Origin: Scilla litardierei
Lineage: Eukaryota > Streptophyta > Magnoliopsida > Asparagales > Asparagaceae
Direction of reading: 5' to 3'
DNA length: 64,000 nucleotides
NCBI GenBank assembly: GCA_030789695.1
Contig: CM061132.1
Location: forward strand, 150,544,597 to 150,608,596
In this document: piece by piece, positions 10,980 through 22,649 of the stretch
Layout of the letters: each line of letters begins with the position of its first letter
Position numbering within the stretch: position 1 is the first letter of the stretch
The notes under the pieces: model-generated
Databases searched by the model: none
What the model was told of the DNA's origin: nothing
What the model saw: only the letters and a program-made list of their open reading frames with translations
Translations under genes and position numbers: made by a program

Positions 10980-12731
10980 TGTAATGCCCTACAAGCTACT
11001 GCACAAGTACTAGAGGGGGGGTGAATAGTACTTTAAAAATAACAAGGAGTATAATTCCTAATTATAGTGCAAACAACTACCAAATCAATTTGCGGAAGCT
11101 TAAATTGATGACAACAACAAAATTAACAATGCTAATAAAAGATGTTACTGGGTTCGGATCCACCCAAGTCCCCCCGACTTGTTCCCGGTGATCCTACGTC
11201 CCAACCACCCGGATCCCCTCCGGATACTTAGGTTAGAAACCCTAACCCAAGATTTCCACTATGATATCTTGTGAAAAACCTTCACAAGATCAAATCATAT
11301 ATGCAATGGCAATAGTGAATCCCACAACCCGGTATCACAACCTTCTCTCACAACCGAGAGAATCAATAAGCAATATAAACAAGTTTATAATGAAATAAAC
11401 AATCTTACCACAAAATCCTATACCTTGAGTTTTCTTACCAAATAGGTGCAAGGAGGGATTTGAGAAAGATGAAGTCACCAAGACCTAGCACCAAAGAAAT
11501 GACCAGCAATGGGTGCCTAGGAGTGATTTGGAGACTTGAATCAAGCTAGAGCTTGAAGGGCTCACCAAGAACAAACTTCTCTCAAGATGGATTCTAGATC
11601 TAGAAAGTGAGAGAATGGATTTCTTGTGAGGAAGAGAGCTTTGGAAATGAGTGAGAATGTCTATCTCTTTCAATCTCAATGAATCTCTTAATGGCAGCTC
11701 TAACCAAGAGAGAAATGACCAAGGTTCGTATTTATAGGGTCCCATAAAAACAAGTTAGGTCAAATCCCAACGGTTAGAAATCTGAGGCAACTAGTCGGTC
11801 AAAGAACAACCACTGACCGACTAGTTCATCAACTAGTCGGTCAGTCAAACAACATGGACCGACTAAGTGAGGAACAGTGAAGAGATAGATTTTCAGACCT
11901 AGAAATCTAGTCGGTCCAAGAAGACTTTCTGACCGACTAGTTTCACAACTAGTCCGTCGGTCAGTGAACGTAGACCGACTAAGAGTCAAAAACAAATAGT
12001 CTGAATACAAATTGATTTAGTCGGTCTAAGAACAAATGTTGACCGACTAGATTATCAACTAGTCGGTCACCAAACGTTCTTAGACCGACTAACGATAAAC
12101 AGTAGCTTAGGAGAAAATTGACATGAACAGTAAAGCACAACTAGTCGGTCAAAGAAGCATCACTGACCGACTAGTTCACAAACTAGTCGGTCGGTGAGTC
12201 AACGTAGACCGACTAACTGTAAACAGTACTGAGCAAGAAAAGATTAACTCAAACTAGTCGGTCCAAGAAGCTTCGCCGACCGACTAGATCACCATCTAGT
12301 CGGTCAATTCTTCTTCTTGAACCAACTAACTTGCACGAACAAGTCCGAATCGAAGCGCGATGCTTCGAGGAAGTTAGAATGGACTTGTACTAAGATCCTA
12401 GAGCTACGATATGAGCGTTATGAAGATAGAATCGTAAGATATACTCAAGGCTTAACATTCTATAGATCGAAGCTAAAAGACTATGAATAAAACCTTAAGG
12501 AACGGTCTTCGAGAGCTTCGATCAATTCCTCATGACTTCCAAAACGGTCCAAAAGCTTCAACGAAGCTTTAGGCGATGAATACGAGCTTTGAGAAGTCTT
12601 GAGATGTCACTTTGATTGTTCTCGTGAATTTGGCGACGATCTCCAATACTGCGCTCACAAATTGTTAGTTCATGAATTATTTATGTTTGCTCATCATCCA
12701 AAACCAAATCCGGGGAGTCCAATATTCAACA
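10980..12731 (-). repeat. Sirevirus 5' LTR
   Basis: 1752 bp, the same length as the other copy, with U3 starting at 12731. It holds the same palindromic array (11781-12317) and TATA box (11729-11737). Differences from the 3' LTR are scattered single substitutions, several of them A/G or C/T. Confidence 0.95.
11781..12317. repeat. Palindromic promoter array in the 5' LTR
   Basis: Counterpart of 1029-1565 at the same LTR offset, with five units upstream of the TATA box. This copy is the one that would drive transcription of the element. Confidence 0.9.
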
Positions 12732-14190
12732 GAGATGGAGTCTCTTCACCGGAACGACACCTGAGATTTGGTGCCGTTGCCTAGTGAGAAGCGTGCCATT
12801 GGTTGTCGTTGGATATACAAGATCAAGGAAAGCTCAACTCAAGACGGGAACAATGTTAGGTACACGGCAAGGTTGGTTGTCAAGGGATTTGTACAACTGA
12901 AGGGTGAAGACTACAACAAGATATTCTCACCAGTTATGCGACACACGTCCATTCGTGTGCTATTGACGCTAGTTGCTAGCATGGACATGGAGTTGGAGCA
13001 ACTCGATGTGAAGACTGCTTTCTCCATGGAGACCTTGAAGAGGAAATCTATATGCAGCAGCCTGAAGGGTTCAGAGTTGAAGGAAAATAGACTTCGGTGT
13101 GCAGGTTGAAGAAATCGTTGTATGGGTTGAAGCAGTCACCCAGGCAGTGGTACAAACGATTTGATAGCTTCATGATGGGAGTAGGCTTCGAGAGGAGCAT
13201 CAAGGATCAATGTGTGTAAGTTTGCACACTTGAGAATGGCCTGAAGATTTACTTGTTGCTATATGTGGATGACATGCTAATTGCTTCTAATAGCATATCG
13301 GAGGTGAAGAAGCTGAAGGAGAAGCTAGGGCAAGAATTCGACTTGAAGGATTTGGGGCCCGCAAAGAAGATTCTCGGAATGAAGATTGTTCAAGATCGTA
13401 AGAAGCATGAGCTTAGATTGTCACAGAATGGGTATATTCAGAAGGTACTAGCCCAGTTTGGGATGGATAGTGTGAAGCCCGTGACAACACCTTTGGAAGC
13501 TCATTTTCAGATGTCGACGACTAGTCGCCAAGTACCGATGAGGAGAAGATTTGCATATCTCAGGTGCCATATGCGAGTGCAGTAGGAAGTTTGATGTATG
13601 CGATGGTTTGCATGCGTCCATATATTGCACAGGCCATCGGAGTGATTAGCATATACATGGCTAATCTTGGCAAGGAGCTTTCGCGGGCCGTCAAGTGGAT
13701 TCTGAGATATCTGCAAGGCACAGCGAGTGTCGGGATCCTCTATGGGAGAGAAGACGGAAAGGTGCTGATAGGTTACTGCGATAGTGACTACGCAGGTGAT
13801 AAAGACAGGCGGCGATCTACCACGGGGTATGTGTTCAGTTTGGACACTGCTGCAGTATCGTGGAGGTCGGTCTTATAGTCTGTGGTTGCCATATCGACCA
13901 TAGATGCCGAGTTGATTGCAGCAGTTGAAGCTGTGAAGGAGGCCAAGTATTTGAGGAGTCTGCTAAGAGATTTGGGGGTGCTACAGAGTTCGTCACATGT
14001 GCATTGTGATAGCCAGAGTTCCATTCATCTGGCAAAGCAACATGCATAATGTTCGAGGACGAAGCATATTGAGGTGTGTGATTCCTTCCTTGAGTTGGAG
14101 AAGAAGAAGATAGAGCTTCAGAAGATCCCAACTGATTTGAACCCGCAGACATGTTTACCAAGACGGTTCTCGCCGTCAAGCTTCAGGTTT
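12732..14190 (+). pseudogene. Decayed Copia (Tork-like) reverse transcriptase and RNase H
   Basis: Continues the host polyprotein from 1-227. RT motifs include GCRWIYKIK, QLDVKTAF and LLYVDDMLIAS (about 13250). RNase H shows GYCDSDYAGD and a TKHIEV segment (about 13770-14080). It is broken by a TGA at 12762-12764 (likely from TGG), a frame change near 13027-13090, a TAA near 13217, frame loss near 13500-13570, a TAG at 13876-13878 (likely from CAG) and a TAA near 14047. Decay is much heavier than in the inserted Sirevirus, which fits its being older. Confidence 0.9.
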
Positions 14191-14319
14191 GCATGGAGCT
14201 GATTTCTTTGTTGGTTTAAGAGGTGCCAAGGGGGCACGATTTTCGAGACGATGATGATTCCAGAGAGAGGGTCATGGTGCACAGCATGGAGCAGCAGGAA
14301 TCATTGGTGATGAGATTTG

Positions 14320-15270
14320 AATCAATGTAAAGTGTTGTTTTCTGTGATTCAAATCCCATGGTGCAGATTTCCCAGGTGACTCGGTTGAGTAGAAGGCTAC
14401 TCGGTCGAGCAGCAAGCTCCTCGACCGAGCAACATGAAGACTCTGATAGACCGAGGAGACAGAGAGCTTGTGGGAGTTTTTTACTTGGCTCGGGTGACTC
14501 CTACTCGGTCGAGGAGGAGGCTACTCGGTCGAGCAGCTTGCTGCTCGACCGAGCAGCAAGAAGATTCTGTTTGCCCGAGCAGCCCGAGGGCATTCCGTTT
14601 GAAGAGGGATACTGGCACTCAGGCCGAGTAGCAATGCTACTCGACCGAGTCGACTCGACTCCACCCAGCAACGATTTTAGGGCCTGTCAGCTCGACCGAG
14701 CAGGCTGAGCTGACAGCCGACTCGGGCCGAGTCAGCGCGGGGCCATGCGCGGAAATGAGCGGCCCGGATGTGTGTTTTCCTATTGTTTTGGGTTTTTACT
14801 TAAACCTAACTATTGTTTTAGATTAGACAAAGCCTCTTTGAGTTAGAGGGAGTTTTTGGAGAGCCTCTTGCTACCCCATTGGAGATTGGAGAGAGTTTTA
14901 GAGTTTGTGTTCTTGAGAGAAAGGTTTGGTTTTTCCTTCTCTTCTTCTTCCTTTGGTTTCTTCCTCTTGAGTGGATTCGTGAGGACTTGTTCCGTTTGAC
15001 AAGTTATTACTCACGCGTGAGGAAGCGAGTTTTGTAACCCTAATTGTTTGGATTTCTCTACTAGCGGAATCGTCTCGGATCAGATTGCTGGACGTAAGTT
15101 GTTTACAACCGAACCAGTGTAAATTCTCTTGTGTCTGCGATTGATTTATTGTTGATGTGATTGGTTTGCTATTTTCTATTGCAATGTCATTTGGAAATTT
15201 TGTTGGGTCTTTGGGATTAGATTTTTGCTAGCTCTATATTACTGATCAGGTTATTAGGGTTGGTTTCCGT
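14320..15270 (+). repeat. Probable 3' LTR of the Tork-like Copia element (ends approximate)
   Basis: Sequence after the RNase H end has an LTR layout: a palindromic array (about 14375-14735), a TATA-poor segment with acttaaacc near 14799, and a leader-like T/G-rich stretch. The partner 5' LTR lies outside the window, so neither boundary nor a target duplication could be fixed. Confidence 0.55.
14375..14735. repeat. Palindromic array CTCGGTCGAG / CTCGACCGAG in the Tork-like LTR
   Basis: At least ten half-sites of actcggtcgag or ctcgaccgag type, with hairpin-forming pairs near 14395-14425 and 14518-14560. It shares the core TCGGTC with the Sirevirus array but not its unit structure. Confidence 0.7.
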
Positions 15271-15877
15271 ATTGATCCCAATGCGATTTGGATTTTATCC
15301 AACGTTTATAATCATGGTGGATACCAAGAGCCTTTTAACACCAAAGGTTCCATTCATAACACTTTAAAAATAATTTGATAGGATAATTACATATGATAGC
15401 TTGGATCTTCTCGACTGATAACGAGAGAACAGAATCAAGATTAATACCAATCCCCATCATGAAGATTGTTTAAACAACCCTCTGAGTAGCTTTATCGATA
15501 TTAGAAACGAATTGTGCAAAGTTCTCTAACTCTATGAGTTAAACTAGTTTCAATTTTATTTTGCCGGTAAAAGCATTCTGATTGACAAACACCAGCTTAA
15601 TCCATCGAGCTTAACGTGTAATCCAAGATTACTTTTTCATTTGTATCAAACTATTAATTACATGAGATACAACAATGAATGGTACGTCGAAGCCGGTCAT
15701 CACAAACAACGCATCTTCACTGATCAGCACAAATCATTCCGTGAAATTCAAAAGGATACATCTTGTAAATTCAAGAAGACGCATCATGTTGTTAATGGTA
15801 ACTTTTTGATTGCATTTTGGCGCAATCCAATGCAATCGAATTGTATGCTATTGTATAATGGAACAGGATTTATAGTT
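15271..15877. other. 3' flank of SDP1 up to the Copia LTR
   Basis: AT-rich. On the minus strand it would hold the SDP1 3' UTR, and AATAAA occurs at 15555-15560, about 320 nt past the stop, as a possible polyadenylation signal. An 82-codon plus-strand ORF at 15641-15889 has no recognisable features. Confidence 0.5.
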
Positions 15878-18503
15878 CTATCGTTGTAAAAACTCGTCGC
15901 TTTCATTTGCAACATCTTCGTTGCGATGATGAGAAGTTGCACCATCAACGCAGCTCTCATCGCCGCATTCAGAAGCCACGCTAGCATCGCAGCTTTCCAA
16001 CTCAACGCTATCTATAACGACATCCGGAGGAGAGACCTGAGACTGAGACTGAGACTGATCGGAGCTTTCGGCCGCGATTGCTAGATTCAAGTCCTCTTTC
16101 TTCACGACACTAAACACGATGCCGTTGTGGATCCTTTCAGGCTGCAGCAGATCCCCTTCAGACACCACAATGCTATTTGTGCTGGACAATGTGGATGCTG
16201 AGCACTCGGCCTCGTCCTCCCTTTGCCAGGCCCTGCCTGGCTCAGGCTCAATCTCGAGGTCCTGAATGAATTTTGCAGCCGAGGCCGTCCTCATCAAAGG
16301 GCCACCAGACCTCGTCCAGCAATTCAAGTCCACGCTCTCAGATTCGCTGTCGCTCCCATCGTACACGCTCCGTGCACGCTTCGCGTGCTGGCCGGTCGTT
16401 TGGTGGATTGATGCGGCGGCGTCTGCCAGGAAATCATCCTCAATGGATCCAGCCGAGTTCTCCCTCGCGAGGCGATTCCACGAAGGGATTCTCCTCGAAG
16501 GATTGGCCCTGAGCGTGGCCGTGACGCCCTGAGACGCAGCGGCCCTCGCGGCGTTTCTCCTGAGCCTTCGCATGTGGTTCAGACGGGCGACGCACTCATC
16601 GAGAGCAAGCTCGATTGCGCAGTTGGCCTTGATGGCGGATAGTTTCTCCCAAGTGCATCTCCTGCCTTGGTTTGCCGCCTTCTGAAGGTCCATATATGAT
16701 GGGTTTTGTATGATCTTCGAATACTAATAGCCAATAGAACGAACACATAGAGGGTCAGGCTAAAATGCACAAATCAAACTCTCCAAACATAATCAATGAA
16801 TCTACCTGCGCAATGGTAGCAGGCATTACAACAGTGACATCTCCCTCCCAATCTTGAGCAAACAGCTTAGCGATGCCTCCCAATGGAAACCCGAGCTCTA
16901 GAATCTGATGGCATCGGTGTTTAACTTCCATTTCAACAAGATGAGCGAGCTGCAAATCCACAAACATTCATGAATCTGCAGGCTCTTATCGGCCAAACGA
17001 ACAAATGGTTATGAACCCATGATGGTGTTTGTTACCTTGGCGGCGAAATTGCCACCATAGGAGCTCACAAGCTCCTTGACCCTCAGCAGCGGTGCAATGT
17101 GAGGATTCGCTTGGCTCACGATGAAATGGTTCACGTTGAACAGCTCCTTCAGCTGAATCATCGGCAAATCGATCTCCAAGCTCCCATCCCTCCACCTCCG
17201 GGCCGAGCCAGCGGCCTCCTCCGGCCCGTCGAAGAACGGGGCGTGGAAGGGAACAATCTCCCCAAACCTATCCTTGGCCATCAGCTCCTGCGCCTCGAAC
17301 AAGCCCGGGAACGCGCAGGAAGCAGTCACCGCGCTCCATATCACGACGTGCGGCGACGTCAGGTAGTTCAGGCACCGCGGCGGCTCGTGCTTTCTCGGCG
17401 AGCAAACGGTAATGCCGAGGACTCTTCCGGTCATGTCGTAGGCCTCCTGAAACGTCAGATTGGCCGTCAGATGCCTCAGCATCCGCTGCAGCTGCGTGAT
17501 GTCATGAACGGCGCCGAGCGTCATGATCCTGTTGAACACGGCGAAGACCCCGCCCATCTGATCGAAGAACTGCAAGGAATGCGAGGAGTCCTCGAAGAAA
17601 GCCTCGAGCTCCGGCCACGACCGGGTCGCCACGATCGAACACACGACGGACCCGACGCTGGACCCCGCGATTATCCTCGGCAGGAGCTTGTGCTCCACCA
17701 GGGTCTTTACGACCCCGACATGAAAAGCCCCGAGCGACGCCCCGCCGCTCAGGAGCAGCGCCGTCCGGCCGTAGGCGTGCCGGGTCTCGTGCATGAACGC
17801 TAGCTTCTCTTCCAACAACAAGTCCTCGCATTCGGAGTCGCAGATCATCCTCAACTGCGTCGACACCTCGTCGATGTATTCCTTTATGAGCTTAGGCACC
17901 TGCATTGCTTTTTCGATCAGAGATTGCGAAATTGATTGTCGAGATGGATGGAAGCAATTTTGATTGTACCTGGAGGCGGCCTTTGTGGAGTTTGGGGTTG
18001 CACATGTTGCCGAGATTTCTGACAAGATCGGCTCTCATGCAGAACACGATGTCGCGAAGAGATCCCTCTTCCCTGCGATGCCGGAGCTCCATCAGCTTGT
18101 GTCTGACCAGCTCCTCGTCGTAGAGCTCCGACTCGTTTCGATTAGTTCCGGCCGCTTCTCTTTCGGCCATCTTGGCGGCGTGGGCCCACTCCTCGTACGT
18201 GACGGCGGACTTCATCATGTTCCGCCAGAACTTGCGGCGGTAGGCGGACTCGGCGCGCGATCGGACGTGGGCGGATCGCTTGAGGAGGAAGGCGAGGAGG
18301 GAGACGGCGATGAGGATGGCGTGGGTGTTGGTGGGGTGGAGGAGGGAGAGGGAGGCGGAGGCGGCGGAGAGGAGGCGGCGGAGGCGGAGGCGGAGGCGGG
18401 GGATTGAGGGGAGGTAGAGGATGCGGAGGGCGACGATGCGGCCGACGATGGAGGTCGGCCCGATGCGGAACGCCGACAGCGCGGCCTCGCCGGAGACGTC
18501 CAT
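15878..18503 (-). CDS. SDP1: SDP1-type patatin-domain triacylglycerol lipase, four exons
   Basis: SDP1 starts storage-oil breakdown in plants by hydrolysing triacylglycerol at oil-body surfaces. Exons (minus strand) are 18503-17970, 17899-17036, 16949-16806 and 16723-15878. All introns are GT-AG (70, 86 and 82 nt), every junction falls between codons, and no stop interrupts the 795-residue product. Arabidopsis SDP1 is about 825 residues and closely similar. Residues about 60-76 are hydrophobic, a likely membrane or lipid contact. The conserved FWRNMM / [11 protein letters not shown] region follows. The patatin core has the oxyanion motif SGGASLG (229-235), nucleophile motif GSSVG (Ser259) and catalytic Asp416 in DGS. 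The C-terminal exon is Ser/Asp/Glu-rich and less conserved. The start at 18503 gives the family N-terminus [12 protein letters not shown]. Exon 1 is very GC-rich, as in many monocot genes. It appears intact and is the only host gene I recognise here. Confidence 0.95.
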
Positions 18504-19284
18504 TTTCTATCTTTTATATTAAAAAAATTAATTAAATTTCTGATTTTGATTTTGAAGGAAAGAGAGGTTATATGTATAAAATTATGGTAAATGAGGGATC
18601 GCTGCACGAAAGAGAAAAAGAAGAGGGTCTCTTGCACGGAATTCAAACGAGAAGAAACTGAGTTTACGGCACCGGGAATGTTGGGATTGTTAGAGTGGGA
18701 CCCACGTGTCAGTGAGTAGGAAGGAGGATTGGGGGAACTGATGGAGCTTTTTTAAATAAAGGGTGCAAGATGATAGAGCGACGCAGGTCAGTAGACCAGG
18801 AGGTTTTTTATTGGGCTCGAAGGAAGTCTAACCATGGTTGCAGCTACTCGTATGTTGCCACGTTGTAGTGGTCCGCGGGACAGTGTGGCTTTTTTAGAGG
18901 AAATGGATGGGGGTGAGGATTACGCATGCCTAGGTATGTTGAAATTGCTTGAAAGCTTGGTATGCTGAAATCATGGGATAAGGATGGTTGGGACGGCGAC
19001 AGATTTCTGTCCACAACGGTGACAAGGAACAGTTTCCGTTGGGTCCTTCGGTCGTCGGACCATTTGATCGATCATCGTCTTCTCAGTCACCGGATCATTT
19101 GATTTTCTATTCCTTACTTAATTTTGATTAACGCCGTTAACCTACGTCCCATTCCCGCAACATCCCCCTCCCGACTTCTCTCCCATCTCTAACCATCCCC
19201 CTCCGCAACTTCTCCCCACCGCACCTCCGCCCTTCCCCAGCAACTCCTCCCGCCTATGCCCCTCCCCCACCCCTTCTTCACCCC
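18504..19284 (-). promoter_or_regulatory. SDP1 upstream region
   Basis: The first 80 bp are AT-rich. A TATA-like TTTATACATATAACC lies on the minus strand around 18567-18582 and could place a start site 50-60 bp before the ATG. Beyond 18660 the sequence is ordinary intergenic DNA, becoming C-rich from about 19150. No ORF of interest was seen. Confidence 0.4.
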
Positions 19285-19330
19285 AACACACACACACACA
19301 CACACCCCCCCCCCCCCCCCCCCCCCCCCC
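19285..19330. repeat. CA microsatellite joined to a 26-base C run
   Basis: About ten CA dinucleotides (19285-19304) run straight into C26 (19305-19330), then an A run. Tat-A inserted 15 bases farther on. Homopolymer length here may be unreliable. Confidence 0.9.
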
Positions 19331-19340
19331 TCCAAAAAAA

Positions 19341-19345
19341 AAAAC
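19341..19345. repeat. Target-site duplication aaaac of Tat-A (second copy 41067-41071)
   Basis: The direct repeat directly flanks TG at 19346 and CA at 41066. The left copy is in an A-rich run, so the match is weaker evidence on its own, but it agrees with both LTR ends. Confidence 0.8.
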
Positions 19346-20311
19346 TGTTTAGAGGTGTTTTCTCACCACAGGATCGTTGACCGACGGTTTGATGGTTAAC
19401 GTGGTCAGGGGATCGATTGGATCCCTTGGTCATGCCAAGCTCACGTGTTCTCAACCTGGGATGCACGAGGAGTCGAGGTCGAGCGGGCACTTCGCGCGGA
19501 GTGTCCGTCCTCGATCAGTGGGGTGCAGAGAGGAAGCCTCGGCGCCTGGTTGAGCGTTCGGTCTCGGTCGATCAAGTGCCGAGGGGTAGCCTCGGCGCCC
19601 TGATTATCACTTGACTTCGGTCGACGACGATGCTCGCCAGCGACGAGCGGACTCGTTGCCGTGCGGATCTTGTCTCGGAGGGCTCCGCGCCGAGGGGTTG
19701 CCTCAGCGTCCCGAATCCTCTTCTTCCTGAACAGACGAAGAGACTCGTCAGGGGGGGCCGGACCTTGGTTCCGGTCAAGTCCCCTCCGATGCCTAAGTCA
19801 GAACGAATCTGAAGGATGCTCGTCGGGATCGGTACGGCTCGCAATGAGGCCGGCATGCGAATCCTCAGACCGAGCTATGGGAGGGAAGGTAACGGCGGAA
19901 GTAAGGTCATTTGGTGGAATACCTTGGTTTTAAGGTACTTGGGATTCGATCCTCTTCTCGGTTGCCTCTGTAGTCCCTTTATAGAGTTTGGCCCACGATC
20001 GTCCCAGATCCACGTCCCCTGACTGCTCCTCACTCGCGCCCCCACGATCCGCCTCCCTAAAGGCGCCTGCGAGCTCGTGTGGGTGGGGGCGGTTAATGGG
20101 CTCCTTAATGGTTATTAAGGTGTCACGCTTTTAGGGGAACGGTTATCTCCTGCGAGCACGGGCTAATCGTGCGTGTGCCGGGTCACGGCTGGTCTGACTC
20201 CGAGTCCCTTCGTGGGCCCCGTCGGATGGTCCAAATCCCATTCGTGGGCCTCCCGCCCTTAGTTTGGGCTCTGGCCTTCTGCTCTGGTGCCTCTCCAAAA
20301 TAGTCATATCA
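19346..20311 (-). repeat. Tat-A 3' LTR
   Basis: 966 bp, starting tgtttagagg and ending catatca in plus orientation, aligned throughout with 40104-41066. The minus-strand TATA box CTATAAAGG is at 19976-19984. Confidence 0.9.
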
Positions 20312-20323
20312 ATTGCCCCCATC
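20312..20323 (-). promoter_or_regulatory. Polypurine tract of Tat-A
   Basis: The minus strand reads GATGGGGGCAAT directly before the LTR start TGATATGA, the expected plus-strand primer position. Confidence 0.75.
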
Positions 20324-22649
20324 GTCCAAGCCGTGCGGATTCTGCTGGTTCGGTTTGGACAATGTGGCCCTTGTGGATTTTGACAGGCGCGTCAGTCGAG
20401 ACCAATCCATTAAATAGAGGCCATCATGATGCGGCCCGTTTGGACTTCTCTGGGTGCGGAATTCGAAGCGCCGTCAGCCCTCCAGATGTTGCCACGTGTT
20501 CCTCCTCGGGCGGTCTCGATTCTGAAATTGCCTTCCATATAAAGATGCTGCCCCTCCGCGTTTGATTCTTTCGTGCCCTTCGATCCAATTCTGTTCTCGC
20601 AAACTTCTTCGATCCTTCATCGTCTACCTCCCTTCGTCTTCCTTCCTTCGGATTCCTTCCTAGGTAACTTTCTTCCTCCTTCCTGTACCCCACTCAATTT
20701 GTCACATGGGTGCGCTTAGAATAGGTGGTCCCGCACCGGGGTCAGGGGACATTCCGGCGTCCGAGTCTGGCGACCTCCCGTCTTTGAGGCCAGGCGTCCC
20801 CTTGGTGACACACCCCGTACAAGATAAGGGGAAGTGTTTGCTCTTTGTGGATCCTGTTAGCAATGACGTGGCTCTGGCTGCTGAGAGGTTCGACGTTCCC
20901 CCGGGATCCTCGGGTCATCGTCTATGGTCCCCTTCTCGAAGGTTACAGAGATCCGGTAGAAGTATCTGTGCCATCCGTACGACGTCCGAATCCCTTTCAG
21001 TGATGAACGGATTTGCTTCCTGCGTAGCAGGGAGGTCGGCATCTACGCCGAGCTGTTTCGCCTGGGACTCTGCTTCCCCTTCATTCTTTCATCATCCAAG
21101 TCATTGAGTTCTTGATGGTGGCCATGTGCCAGTTGACCACGTACTCCATCGCAGTGTTGGTTGGGTTCTTCATGCTCTGTCGCGTCCACGGCTTGGAGCC
21201 ATCCCTTCCCCTTCTCTTCCACTATTTTCGGGTCCAGACGGTCGGCCAAGGGTCGTGGCAGCACCTCCGGGCCCGCACAGAAAGGGAGTGTTTGCTCGGT
21301 CTGCCCCGCTGGGTGGGGGACTGGAGATCGAGCTTTGTTTTCGTTGTTTTCCTTAGGGACGCCGAGATCCTGACAGGTTGGGGAGGGCTATGTCGATATA
21401 ACTTGACGTTGTCCCTCTCCGAGGCCGATCAGGCCGCCATCCGGCTTTTGTCATCTCTGACCCTAGAGGAGAGGTTGGTCTGGCCTTTGCTGGACGACCT
21501 GCTTCTTAAGACCATCATGTGGTCCCCCGGTAGGCGCTCCTTTTTCTTTCTGCTTTCCCTCTTGCTTACCCTGATCTTCGTTCCTTCTGCAGAGATGGCG
21601 GGCCAAGAATTCACCCGCAATGTCGATGAGCGCATCTGCCGGGGAGCTGGCAGAAGCTGAGGGAACCCCTCGGGCCAGACGCCTCGCTGAACAGTGGAGT
21701 AGGATGTGCGCCAGGTCGACCCGGCAGTGGGGAGGCTGGAGGCAGCGGTCGCGGCTGTGCCACTTGCCCCGACCGTGGTGGATTCCCCTGCGACAGCGAC
21801 CACGACTGTCGATCCTCCCCGTTTCATCTGTACCTAAGGAGTTAATGGGGGGCCGGCTCGAGGCCTCACATGCATTCGGGTGGTCGCGGTGTGAGGCGGA
21901 AGCATTCCCCTCCGGAGGCCGCGGGGCACATCAAGAAAAAGATGATGATGAAGACCGGGGAGGTCCATCCTTCCATGGTTCCCGGGGCGTCTCTCGCCTC
22001 GGGTGAAACCCTCCCACTGGCCGTGGTGGCCACCCCTGTCAACTCGGTCGAGCCGTCCTTGGCAGGGGCCGGTGGCACACTTTTGAACCTCCCGGTGGTC
22101 CCCGAGGTCACGCTCGGGGACTCGGTATTTGTCGACCATGTCATGGCCACCCAGCTGGCGCAGAGCTCCGTCCTTCCGAGGGATCGCTTTCTCCTGGAGA
22201 GGGCCCCCTCTGATCGACTGACGGACTCTTTAGTCTGGCAGCTTCAGCAGGTTAATCGCTCTGCCGCTTTCAATCCTATCTTTTGATTCCTTTAGCTCAC
22301 CTTTCTCGTTTTGCAGGCCACTGTGATGGCCGTTGAGGCGCAGCGCCGGGCGGCCCATGCGTCCAACCTCGAGGAGTCTCTAGCAGGGGAGCGCTTGAGG
22401 GCTGGAGGGGTCGAGGTGGCGGCTAAGGAAGCCCACATGGAAGCTCGGCACATGCGGCGTCGTGTCGATGAGCTCGCGGCCGAGATACTGGACCTGCAGG
22501 GGGAGCTGGCCGACTCTCGTCAGTCGGCCCATGAGGCAGAAGAAGCATTTTGTTGGGAGAGGAGCGAGCTCTGGAACGAGCTAGGGGCCCTGCGTGAGGC
22601 GCTGGCCGCGCACCCCACCCGGCTTGTCGAGGAAGTGGAGAGAGGGTAC

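Larger units (their letters stand above)
228..12731 (-). mobile_element. Complete Sirevirus-type Ty1/Copia LTR retrotransposon with a third ORF
   Basis: A 12,504-bp element on the minus strand, bounded by two 1752-bp LTRs and a 5-bp duplication. In element order it has the 5' LTR (10980-12731), a tRNA-Met-type primer site, gag, pol (protease, integrase, RT, RNase H), a third ORF (2936-4629), repeated polypurine tracts and the 3' LTR (228-1979). Integrase before RT is the Copia order. Large size, long coiled-coil gag, extra ORF after pol, multiple polypurine tracts and palindromic LTR arrays are together typical of Sireviruses. The coding regions carry a few frameshifts and stops, so it is not autonomous as it stands. 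The near-identical LTRs point to recent insertion. Confidence 0.95.

Noticed and set aside
15641..15889. 82-codon ORF in the SDP1 3' flank
   Set aside because: No similarity or features, opposite strand to the likely 3' UTR, and overlaps the end of SDP1.
17099..17803. 234-codon plus-strand ORF opposite SDP1 exon 2
   Set aside because: It is the antisense shadow of a GC-rich conserved exon; the sense strand gives a full SDP1 reading.
17964..18407. 147-codon plus-strand ORF over SDP1 exon 1
   Set aside because: Gly/Glu-rich shadow of a GC-rich exon with no independent signal.
19305..19330. Long C run as a functional element
   Set aside because: A simple homopolymer after a CA microsatellite, possibly inflated by sequencing error.
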